This document shows, one piece after another, positions 51,996 to 64,000 of a stretch of 64,000 nt of DNA. The translations under genes and the position numbers were made by a program. The DNA comes from Isochrysis galbana. Taxonomy: Eukaryota; Haptophyta; Isochrysidales; Isochrysidaceae. Below the pieces are notes generated by a model that made no database searches, was not told the origin of the DNA, and saw nothing but the letters and a program-made list of their open reading frames with translations. Positions within the stretch are counted from its first letter, which is position 1, and each line of letters begins with the position of its first letter. The DNA lies in NCBI GenBank assembly GCA_018136815.1, contig CM030932.1, forward strand, positions 2,959,019 to 3,023,018. The letters are read 5' to 3'.

Positions 51996-52870
51996 CTATG
52001 CGCACGCACGGCGCCCCCGCGGGGGGGGGGGCGATGCACATCGCGCCGTGCCCACGCACGGCGTGCACAATTTGATTGCAAGTCATCACATGTGCTGCGC
52101 AAAGAAACATCTCTTATACGGCTTGTTTACGTAGTTGTGGGCCTTAGTTAGGGGGTACGCAGAGGGAAAAAGTTTGACATGCGCACGCACGGCGTATCCG
52201 CGGGGGGACCGATGCACATCGCGCCGTGCCCATGCACGGCGTGCATGATGTGATTGCAAGTCATCACAAGTACTCCGTGTGAAATATATCTTAAAAGGAG
52301 TGTTTATGTAGTTGTCGGCCTTAGTTAGAGGAGACACGGGGAAAAGCGCTGACACGGCGTTCCCTTCGGGGGGAACATGCACCGCGGGGGAAGCAGAGAA
52401 AAAAAGTTGTTATGCTAGTCTGCATTTAATTTTAAAATACTGCTCTATGTACAACTGTGGACATTCGATCGCTCAAATCGACTGATGTCCCACAATTGAC
52501 GGAACGACACCTCATACTTTCACCCCCACTCCCTTGGCCCTTCTCTGTTATCTTGGCTGTTTATGTAATTGTCGGCTTTAGGCACCACAGGGGCACCGTA
52601 GATCAAAAAGATGTTATGCGCACACACGGCGTCTCGCGGGAAGACCGATGCACATCGCGCTGTACGCACGCACGGCGTGCACCCGGGTGATTGCGAATCA
52701 TCACATTTGCCCCGTGCGAAAACTTCTATTGTCTGTTTATATGTAATTGTCAGCCTTTCGTAGATCAAAAATTATGCGCACACACGGCGTCGCGCGGGGG
52801 CGGGAGAACCGATGCACATTTCGCGACATACGCACGCACGCACGGCGTCACGCCTTGGGGGTTGTATATA
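51996..52870 (+). repeat. Degenerate tandem repeat T with conserved hairpins
   Basis: Four related units start near 51996, 52169, 52600 and 52768. Each has GCGCAC(G/A)CACGGCG, then a GATGCACAT(C/T) palindrome, a C(G/T)G(T/C)-type stem with GCACGGCGTGC, then TGATTGC(A/G)A(G/A)TCATCACA and TGTTTA(C/T)GTAGTTGT-like ends. Repeat H (52385-52513) interrupts the array. No ORF is conserved between units. Confidence 0.8.
52385..52513 (+). repeat. Hairpin-ended repeat H, copy 2 (short form)
   Basis: It shares AAGCAGAGAAAAAAAGTTG through TTAAAATACTGCT, then jumps to ACAACTGTGGACATTCGATCG and the ATGTCCCACAATTGACGGAACGACACC end. It lacks about 170 bp present in the 15.8-kb copy. Confidence 0.8.
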
Positions 52871-52872
52871 AA

Positions 52873-52935
52873 TAACTATGGACATTCGATGGGCCTCCAT
52901 TCGTTTGATGTCCCATAATTGACGGAACGACAGTT
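52873..52935 (+). repeat. Hairpin end of repeat H, copy 3
   Basis: Only the 3' hairpin is present, TATGGACAT...ATGTCCCATA followed by ATTGACGGAACGACAG. Relative to the other copies both stem positions changed (G to A and C to T), so pairing is kept. Confidence 0.7.
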
Positions 52936-52937
52936 CA

Positions 52938-53044
52938 TGAGGCATGCCAGGAGCATCAGTGGTTCCTCCCCTACGGCAGGGGAGGAGTGGAGAGAAGGGG
53001 GGGCTCGTGACCCCCCATGGGTGAACTAATTATAAACTTAGTTG
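52938..53044 (-). repeat. R1 retroposon, isolated 5' module
   Basis: The reverse complement starts CAACTAAGTTTATAATTAG at 53044 and ends at GGCATGCCT near 52941. It is the first ~105 bp of R1 only, directly after the hairpin end of repeat H. Confidence 0.75.
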
Positions 53045-53524
53045 ATGGCGACCAATCATAAGATTAGTTGATTTAACCCCTATTAGTATTAGAACAATAG
53101 ATTGAGTTATCGAGTTATCTTAGTTGCAAATCTGACGGGGCAATCATACAAACTTTTACGAATGCCGACAAGCCTTCTAGGTCAGCCGGGGATAGGTTGG
53201 AGGGGCGGGGTTGTGTGTGGATGCATCGTGTCTTTTTGGTTGATTGAGACTTCCTCTCTCCCCACCAAGGAGAAAATACAACACGATGCCGTGTGACCTA
53301 TGCACATACGTGTGGCGTGTGCGTGACATGCGGCACTAAGCAGCATCCGAAAGGACACAGATGGATGGACAATCCACACCAGCTCCTTCCGGCCCCGCCC
53401 CGACCGTCGAATGCACGTCGGCTTGCAAAGCTGGGGCTCCAGTTCCCATGATACCTTCGGCAATCAAGTCCATGCATGCACGAGGCACCACTCCATGCAT
53501 AAATTGGGGCGAGATTCGTGAGCG
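53045..53524. other. 3' flank of the desaturase gene, no gene seen
   Basis: Short frames only, none recognisable. Confidence 0.4.
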
Positions 53525-54533
53525 TCACTCCATATCCGCCGCATCGAAGGCAAACCGCTCGTTGGTCCAAGAGCGTGGCTGCACGCCATTGATGGAATGG
53601 ATGATTCTCTCAAGGAACGGAAAGAAGCCCACTGCATCAAGCGCGGCGTTACAATGACCCGACACAATGCAATAGTTGGTGTCAAACGGCGATTTGTGGT
53701 GCGCCAAGTGATTCTTCCGTGAGACTACGGCGCCGATGGCCTGGAGGGACTCGGCAAGTGGCAGCGCGTCTCGTGGAAGTGTGTGCGACCACTTGTGAAG
53801 CTCCTGCATCGCAACGGGGCCACGTTCCAGGGTAAGTGCGCGTGCGCTTCCCAATTCAACAAGGCACATAGAGCAACGGCAGAGAGCAGGCCTCGGCGGC
53901 AACTGGACTTCTCACCTGCGCGAGGATGATGAAAGACATGGCGACGGCACCGAAAATGAGGGCGCTTGGGGCGGAGACGAACAAGAGCCATGCTGCGAGC
54001 GGCGGCATTGTCGCGAGGCACGACTGGTGCAGGTTGTTGCACGTCTGCCTGTGCGTGATTGTCCAAGGCCGCTCGTGGTGACCCTGGAACGCTTCAATCT
54101 GGCGGCCAAATACAGGCGTCTGCGCGTTGCCATAGTTGTCCATCGCCCAATGGTACACCCCCGAGCCGAAGTCGGCAAATTCGTACCCAAGTAAGACCGC
54201 GAGGACGTACTTGGTGAGTGCAGCGGCAGTGAGCGGCAGCATGGCTGCGGCGACCGCAGCCTTGACGAGAAGGGCAAAGGCAAGGGATGCGGCACCTGCA
54301 CAGATGATCCTATGCTCCTTTGTTGACTCGAGCACGTCGCCCGCCTGCAGAGGTTTGAAGTACTGTGTCGCAGGCCGCAGCTTTCTTCTCTCGCTCTCGG
54401 CAGCAAGCGGCTGAGTGCTGCTCATGCGGACGGAGGTGAGCGCGCAGCGGGAGGGGCGTGGCGAGCCGACGTGGACACCGCGCGAGCATACAAGCAGCAG
54501 CGCCAGCAAGATCACCCTCAGCGGCGAGCACAT
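53525..54533 (-). CDS. FAD4: FAD4/PEDS1-type membrane fatty-acyl desaturase, plastid-type leader
   Basis: Exons 54533-53916 and 53803-53525 join in phase 0 (intron GTGAGA...TGCAG, 112 bp), giving 298 residues. The Kua/TMEM189/FAD4 family signature is clear: ADFGSGVYHWAMDNYG, QIEAFQGHHERPWTIT, NNLHQS, ELHKWSH, SRKNHLAHHKSPFDTNYCIVSGHCN and the C-terminal GVQPRSW. The spaced His pairs are the expected di-iron ligands. Plant FAD4 makes the trans-3-hexadecenoyl group of plastid phosphatidylglycerol; animal and bacterial relatives desaturate plasmanyl lipids. The N-terminus has a hydrophobic leader (RVILLALLLVCS) followed by a Ser/Arg-rich region, which suits a secondary-plastid bipartite target and favours FAD4. 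The start at 54533 was chosen over an in-frame Met at 54602, because the upstream part encodes only Leu-Pro low complexity. Confidence 0.88.
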
Positions 54534-54865
54534 GAGAGAGAAGGGGCGGGGGAGGGAGAGGGGGAGGGGGAGGGGGAGGGGGAGGGGGAGGGAGAGCAAC
54601 AAAGAGAAGCAGAGGAGAAAGGAGAGGAGAGAGGAGAGAAGATAACATAGAGAGAGAGAGAAGACAAGGCGAGGATCAAGGAGGACAACAAAAAGAGAAA
54701 GAAGAGAAAGAGAGAGAAGAGAGAGGGAGAAGTAGAAGAATAGAGATTAAGCAGAGTAAGAGAGAGAAGAGACGGGAGGATATTGAAGAAAAAATACTCC
54801 TACGAGGGAGATACAGAGAGAAAGAGGAAGAAGAGAGGGGAAAGAGGGGGAGAGGATATATGGAC
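54534..54865. repeat. Homopurine tract upstream of desaturase
   Basis: About 330 bp of almost pure A/G on the plus strand, starting with a (GGGGAG)n run at 54550-54595, so CT-rich on the coding strand. It probably forms the 5'UTR/promoter region and is prone to triplex structure. Confidence 0.8.
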
Positions 54866-57151
54866 ATGGCCGCGGCGCGCTCTCTCCCGCGGCCGCACCC
54901 TCGTGCACCCCCCTACATAGCTAGCCTTTCTTTACTTCTTTACTCGCATCGCGTGGAATCTGTGTGGCAACTCTAAATCTAAAAAGAACTCCTTAATATT
55001 CTCACCACGCGCGCGGCCATGACTCTGCCACCCTAGACCCTAGAAGCTAGAAGGGAAATACGGTGCTGAGGCCTGCTAATACGGCCGAACACGAATATAG
55101 TTGGCCTCTAGCCAAACCTAGTCTACTGCTCCAAATTTCTAAAAAAATGCCGGTGTGGGTGTGGGCGGGACACCCGGACACCCGAGTTCAGCACCGGGCG
55201 CTGAATGTGAATGTGAATGTGGTAGGAAAAGTGATCGAAGACAAGCTCCACAGAGTTGGTCATGGGGAGAGCTAAGAGCTAAGGTTGAATGGGAGGTGGA
55301 GATGGTTTGCTTCAGTTGGCAGTTGGTGGCGGGATGTGTAAAAAACTCACCACACGCTATAATGGATAATGGAGGCATGGAGGCATGAATGACCGCCAGA
55401 GTGAGAGTCCTAGAAATCTATGGATTTTCTAGGACGTGGACGTGGTCCTAGTTCCTAGTTTCTAGGACGGAATTTGAAGTTCGGAACTTCTTGTCCGCCC
55501 CAAGTAGTAGTAGCGCACGAGGGACGAGGGGAGTCGCCGTAAGATAGGTTCGAGAGTCGAGAGTCGAGAGGCGAGAGGGGAAAGGCGAAGGAGTGGAGAG
55601 TGGAGGCGTGGTTGCATAGCAGAAGCACACGGTCACGCACGAGGCGAGAATTATGACAGGGCTTGTGCGGCTTGTTTTTCCTTTTTGAAACAAGCCTGTA
55701 GCAAACGAAAAGAGGAAGCGGAGAGCGATCGCTCTCCCCTACTGCCGACCGTCCCGACCCTCTCCTCTCCCACGAGCCTGCGGCACGCGCCCAAGATGCG
55801 CGAGCGCCTGTGGCCTGCTCTCGGTATCTTCATATTCAAGGGGGGGGGGCGCCAGTGGGGGGGAACGCTGCGGAAACAACGTACGATGAGAAACTATGGA
55901 GAAGAGAACCTGACTTAGACCACCGAGAGCAAACAAGAGAGCACACACATACGCACAATCATCACCAAGCAGAGAAGGCGCATCTATCGACCATCGATCA
56001 CGCAGAAGAAGCACGCGGCGACGAGGGCCGCGAGCACCACGATGAAAACAGGATGGTTACGCACGTCACACCACCATGAACAAACGGGAATCATCAGTGA
56101 GGACGCGACATGGCACACCAGACAAAAGCGAGACCAACCAATACAACACACGACACGCGCAAACACAGGGTGGGCGAGGGTTGGCCAGACACAAGCGCGA
56201 GTGTGCGAAGAGCGGTTCACTCGCTGATCGCTGAACACAGTAGGCGCGCATTATGGAGGCGTCCCAGGCGCGTCTCTTGTACATCCACCTCACACGCCAA
56301 CCCCCGCCTCGAAAAAGCCATCAACCGCCCGAGGTCACGCAAGCGAGGGCTGCTCGAGCTCATGGGGAGATCATCAACTGCACAGCGAGCTTCCTTTCTG
56401 CACGGATTCGGCGCGTCGAAGATTACCGGGGAAGAGAGAGGGAGGCAAATAACAACTTCTCGAGGATGGCATCGACGCTGTCGGGCACCTAACTTGCACA
56501 AGCCTCCAGACTGGCTGGGACCGTCCTAGGGGCCAGCGATGCGCTGAAGGGCGGGTTGATAAAACGCACCGCGTGAGCTATCAAGTCAGGCGCTGCTTAA
56601 GCACCCAAGCCCATTGGAGAGGCGGCGAGCGCATGACACCAGCTGCACAACGGGAGCGAGTCGCTCGACACTCATGCAGCTGACGTAGATGAGACCAGCG
56701 TGCACAGACGACACAAGGTGACATGGGCGTAATCAGCATTGGCCTCAGAGGCCTCGAGAGATGTCGACGCAGGCCGGTTACGTCCCGGGTTGCACATCGG
56801 AGCGAAGCCGCGGCCGATTGGTCGTCGACAATCGAATTTTCCTCGTGCCCACAGCACTTCAGCCGGCCACATGCCAAAACGGGAGGCTGCGCAGACGGGA
56901 AAGGGGGGCATGTGAGCACCGGGGGCCAATGCAACGAATCTGGAGGACGAGCACATAAGGCCATCTCTTGGCGTGCAGAACACAGCGAGTCTCGGTAGGA
57001 TCAATTGGAATTCGGTTTCGGCGCAGCAGGGAGGGCCCTTCTAGCCACCTCAATGGCTCCTCATTGACTCTTCGGCGCGGAGTCTCGCGCGCGCTCTCGG
57101 GAACGGTGGGTGGGTGGGTGGGTGGGGGGATGCTCACCATGACACCGGCAC
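54866..57151. other. Intergenic stretch, no supported gene
   Basis: A short LINE type B tail-like sequence (AAAAGAACTCCTTAATATTCTCACCACGCGCGCGGC) lies at about 54980-55015. On the minus strand near 55984-56050 a hydrophobic stretch (FIVVLAALVAACFFC) could be an exon of a membrane protein, but I could not join it to anything. Nothing else is recognised. Confidence 0.45.
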
Positions 57152-59212
57152 TCAGGGAAAAGTGCTTCCCCACGAGGGCGTGGACGCCGCCGTGGTGGTG
57201 GTTCCGAGTGCGAGGCCTGTGCTGGGGAAGCCACTGCTGAATGAGTTGGATGTCTCAGCGCTCGGAAGCCCACCCATTGGCATCGACACCATGGGCAGCG
57301 AAGCCGCAGGCGTAGACGACGCGAGCGACAGGGACGCCATGGATGAGGCGAGGGAGGAGGCGCCGCCGGTTGAGGCGACACCCATGAGCGGCAGCGGCAC
57401 GGGCGGGGTGGAGGAGGCCACGGCCGGCGCCGGACCCGCCAGCTCGGGCGGGCACTCCCAAGAAGAGGTACCCGTCGCGGTGTTGTAGAAGTACTTGAGC
57501 CCGTCGGGCGTGTGGTGCTCAGTCCACCCCGAATTGTTGAGAGGCGCCGACGCGGCAGCCGTCGGTGGTGGGGGGATGGACGCGTCGGCGCCGGATGAGA
57601 TGCCGCCGTAGCCCATGGCAGGCTGCTGCTGCTGCTGCTTGCGCTGTTGCGGCTGCGAGTGTTGCTGGTATTGGTTCAAACCTTGCTGCGATTGCTGCTG
57701 CTGCTGCGGGAAGTTGTAGCCCGCGCCGGGTTGCCCCATCTGAGCCATCATCCACGGTGGGTAGCCACCCATGCCGCCCGGCCCGCCCGGCAGCGACCCC
57801 AAGCCGCCAAGGTTCCATTGTGCCATTGGCCAGCCGCCCGGAGGGACCCCGCTCTGTCCGCCGGGGCCGCCGGGCCAGAGCGGAGGGCCCCCGGGCCAGC
57901 CGCCGTAGCGGCCGCCACCGCCGTACATGCTGTTTGCCCCATTGTTGCGATTCTTGGGAGGATCCGCGTAGCGGACTACCAAAGGCAGCTCGCCCGCCTT
58001 CATCGCGTACTTGCCGTGGAGAGAGTTGATGGCGACCACGCATGACTGAGAGGCGGTGAAAGCCAATGAGCGAAGGCAGCGCGTGGTGGGAGGTCAAGCG
58101 AAGTCGAGGTGTCGGGTCGGAGAGGGGAAGGAGAGGGGCTTTTGCGCGGCGCACCTGCGGGGAGGCGTAGCGCACAAAGGCGCAGCCGCGCTGCCCTTCC
58201 TGCGCCCCGTACTTAGAGGCGAGTATGTAGACGTCCTGCACATCTCCATATGACCCAAAGAGCGCCCTGAGCTCTTTCTCGCCGCAGCCGCTTGGCACGC
58301 CGCCAACGAAGAGCTTGTTCTCGGCGTTGGTCTGGCCACGCTCGCCCGCGTTCGGCCCCGAGTCCGCGAATCGCACCTGGTCGTGGTCGCACGGGGTGGG
58401 GTTCCCGGTGAAGGAGGATGGAGGGCATCGAGCAGAGAGCTCAGGCGGCCCGCCGTAGGCGCACACACTGCCTTGCAGCTCAGGCAGTGCTCCACTGGTG
58501 CGGGAAACGCCCGGCGTGCTCGCTAGTCCTCGAGGACGGCTCCTAAGCACGGTCCCGGCACAATCAGTGCCGTGCGGCGCTGCGCGCGTCACAGCTCTAG
58601 CACCTGAAGCGGATTCCTCAGAGGTGGCAGCGAACGCTGATTGTGCAGGGCGGCAATTGCGGCCTGCGCAGCCGGCATGCCATTGAACTTGACGAAGCAG
58701 CATCCCTGGTGTTCGGAGTAGAGGGGAAGCGGTCGCAAGTGAGCCAGATGGACGGACTCGCGCCGGCGCGCCCGCGGGAAGCCGCCAGGTAGCGCAGTGT
58801 CTGCGCACGAGTCTCACACACAGCACATCTCCCTCGCACCTGGTGCATGCCCGAGCGGCGGTCACGCAGGATGACGATCTCGGCGATGTCTCCGAATTCT
58901 TGGAAGACTGTGGTGTGGGGAGAAGTCACCTAGTCAGTCCACCGCCCCGCGCACGTGCCGCCATCTGCTAGAAAAGCCCAAGATCGTGGCGCACGGACCC
59001 CCACGCCTTCAGCGCCCCTCTCTCTCGTTCTCTTCTCTCTCTCTCCCCCCCCCCCCCCCCCCCCTTCTCCCATGTGTGCTGGGTGCGCGCGTGGCATGCT
59101 TGTGCGTGTGCGCCCTTCCGCTCTTACCCTCCCTCACTCCATCCTCTTCGAGCGTCTTGGGTATCTGCCCGACGAAGAGCTTAACGACCTCGGTGCGCGG
59201 TGCGCTCGCCAT
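57152..59212 (-). CDS. FCA: FCA-like RNA-binding protein (two RRMs and a WW domain)
   Basis: Exons 59212-59128, 58907-58840, 58705-58604, 58376-58155 and 58045-57152 join in frame with standard GT-AG introns (first donor GGTAAGAG), giving 456 residues. RRM1 has RNP2 KLFVGQI and RNP1 GCCFVKF. RRM2 has RNP2 KLFVGGV and RNP1 RGCAFVRY. The order QVRFADSG between them and PLVVRYADPPK after RRM2 is FCA-like. Residues 195-300 are Gly/Pro/Gln-rich with poly-Gln. The WW domain (W333 and W355, GWTEHH...YFYNTATGTSSWECP) follows. In plants FCA acts in the nucleus, where its WW domain binds FY in the 3'-end processing machinery and controls antisense polyadenylation at FLC. The flowering role cannot apply here; a general polyadenylation role is inferred. 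A CELF/BRUNOL protein is excluded because of the WW domain. Confidence 0.9.
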
Positions 59213-60671
59213 GGGCGCGCCAGCCTCACCGCGAGGCGCGAGGCCCACTCTTCTCTCTCCGAGGGGCCACTCTCACCCCTCTGAACTCCCGCCCGGCTCT
59301 CTCTCTCTCGCGCCCGGAGGCTCCCCCCCCCCCGGCCCCCTTCCCCCCCCCCCCCCGCCTCCCCCCTGCAGCTCCCTGCGCCAGCTCCATCTCGACGGGG
59401 AAGGCGGAGAGAGAAGGCACGGGAGAGCGTAGAGAGGCACACTGGGAGCCCTCACGGAGAATAATGGGGAGGACATGATGAGAAGAGAAATGAAGGTGGG
59501 ATCGGGGAGGGAGAGGAGAGGACAGTGATCACAAGGAGACGAGGAGTTTATCAAATAAACACACAGAAGTACTGGAAAGATGGGGTGGCAGTGCCCGGAG
59601 GGATGGGGAATGGCTGGATTTTGATCGATCGGAGGAGAGGGGGGGGGGCGGGGGGGGCGCGTGAGGGGTGGGAAGGGGCCCCTCTCTCCGGCCCTTTCTT
59701 AAGACCGTCGCGACCTTCTTTTCGGCCCTCCCCTCCCCAACCCGTCCCCACTCTTCTTCTGCCTGGCGCCCCCCCCCCCCCCCGCCGGACGCGCGAGTCT
59801 CTTCTCTCCTCTCTCCCTTCAGGGCTGACCCTCTGTCCTACCCTCTCCTCCGCGAGGGGGAGCGTGATACGTTAAAGGACGGGGGCGGTGTGAGGCGCCC
59901 TCGTCGCGTGCCGACGAGAGAGCGGGAGGAGGAGGGAGAGAGAGGGGGCGGCACGGGTCCGAATGAGGGCGGAGCGAGAGGAGAGAGTGGGGGCGCGTGG
60001 CCGCTCGTCTGCTCGTGGTGGGGGGGGGAGGGGTGCGTAATCCCCCTCTGCGTCTGGAGGAATGAGCGAGGGCGCCGCAGGACGGGCCTCCGCGCGGGCC
60101 GGCGGTTCCGTCCCTCGACGAGAAACTGGGAGAGGGGGGGGGGAAGAGAAGCTGCGCGAGGCTTCTCTCTCTCTCTCTGTGGCTGCCCCCCCCACCCCCC
60201 TCCCTCCCGCCGTCCACTCTCCTCGTGCCGCCCAATTGAGAAGAGGGGGGGGGGGGGCGGGGGAGGGCGGCTCTCTTCTCCGGCCAAAAGTTACCCCTCC
60301 CGCCCGATCTCTTTCGGAGCCAGACGCCGCGCAGCTCCCGCACTCTCGCAGGCCGCAAGGCGAAACGCGTCCCTTCTCATTTCAGCGCTAGGGCCCCAAA
60401 ATATTGCAGTACAATACTGATGGACTCCTTACTGCCGAAGCGCCACACCCTTTCTTCTTCTTCTTCTCTGCTCGCCTCAAGCTCACGTTGCGCTCCGGAT
60501 TGGGGATACCGACCCTGGCGGCTCAAGCTCACTGGTTGGTCACTGGCAAATGGCACTAGCACAACAAAATGAGTGGTCTAGGCCACGCCACACGTCAGAC
60601 TCCAGTTACCCATAGAAAGCGCACACACGGAAACGTGAACAAGGGGCGACAAGCAGCGGACGGCGGCGTTC
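59213..60671. other. GC-rich stretch upstream of FCA-like gene, no gene seen
   Basis: Contains many C and G homopolymers and (CT)n or (GA)n tracts (59290-59370, 59640-59660, 59770-59785, 60240-60260). Long frames here are low complexity and antisense to each other. No motif is visible. Confidence 0.5.
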
Positions 60672-60970
60672 ATAGATAGCGAACTTTAGTTGGCGCAGGT
60701 GAACGCCAACGGAGCAACGGAGCAGCGGGCGCGCGAAGACCGGAGGAGAAAAGAATAAAAGGGCCGTCGCCTCGTCGCCTCCCCCCGTTTCCCTCGCCGC
60801 CGTGCACCACCAGCCCCACGCTAGCACGCTAGACGCTAGCACACACACACACAAGCGCTCAAGCTTACCCGCCACCCTTTTCCTTTTCTTTTCCCCGGTC
60901 TTCGCGCGCCCGCTGCTCTCCTTTGGCGGCGTTCATTCACATGCCCAAACTAAAGTTTGCTGTCTATGGA
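60672..60970. repeat. Imperfect inverted repeat (~90-bp arms)
   Basis: The left arm 60672-60763 and right arm 60881-60970 are inverted copies at roughly 80% by eye. Examples are AACTTTAGTTGG against CCCAAACTAAAGTTTG, CGGGCGCGCGAAGACCGG against CCGGTCTTCGCGCGCCCG, and GAAAAGAATAAAAGGG against CCCTTTTCCTTTTCTTTTC. The spacer is about 117 bp with a CA run and a GCTAGCACGCTAGACGCTAGC mini-repeat. This suggests a foldback or MITE-like element. Confidence 0.8.

Positions 60971-64000
<3,030 letters not shown>

Noticed and set aside
51996-52870. CRISPR-like array
   Set aside because: Repeats are long, degenerate and of uneven spacing, and the genome is eukaryotic with spliceosomal introns. No CRISPR array or cas gene is present anywhere in the window.

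Overview
This is a nuclear window from a GC-rich, intron-bearing unicellular eukaryote, most likely an alga. Coding regions are strongly GC-biased. Introns are short (about 90-330 bp, one of 668 bp), and many 5' splice sites read GTGCG or GTGAG. A plant-type ketol-acid reductoisomerase, a plastid FAD4-type desaturase and an FCA-type RNA-binding protein point to a photosynthetic lineage. The desaturase begins with a signal-peptide-like segment followed by a basic, Ser-rich stretch, which suits a complex (secondary) plastid. A haptophyte-like alga is my best guess; a chlorophyte cannot be excluded from sequence alone.

Layout. 1-8.5 kb: dispersed and direct repeats, microsatellites and one weak secreted-protein ORF. 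8.5-10.1 kb: a NAK-family kinase (-). 10.5-17.1 kb: a wrecked two-ORF LINE and fragments (-). 17.4-21.3 kb: a three-exon coiled-coil protein (-). 21.4-22.1 kb: an AT-rich island ending in a 100-N assembly gap. 23.1-23.9 kb: a copy of a ~760-bp retroposon family, called R1 here. 24.6-27.5 kb: a five-exon nicotinamide phosphoribosyltransferase (+). 28.2-34.5 kb: R1 plus two decayed LINE copies (-). 35.9-39.0 kb: a protein built from F-x-P-x-I-D repeats (-). 39.65-39.84 kb: two adjoining perfect palindromes. 42.3-45.2 kb: a two-exon TRPV-like channel (+). 45.4-53.0 kb: LINE 3' ends, R1 copies (two with clear target-site duplications) and a hairpin-bearing tandem repeat, with one small signal-peptide protein at 48.5-49.0 kb (-). 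53.5-54.5 kb: FAD4-like desaturase (-). 57.2-59.2 kb: FCA-like protein with two RRMs and a WW domain (-). 62.3-64.0 kb: ketol-acid reductoisomerase (+), running off the window.

The host genes look like unrelated housekeeping or signalling genes on both strands, not a pathway cluster. The most unusual content is the retroelement community. A LINE family has oligo(T) rather than poly(A) at the 3' end of its sense strand, and a hairpin just before its first start codon. The R1 family shares the LINE 3' tail but begins with four consecutive predicted hairpins. Nested and mosaic insertions can be resolved from target-site duplications. Splice joins given here were checked by reading frame and by remembered family conservation, not by transcripts or database searches.
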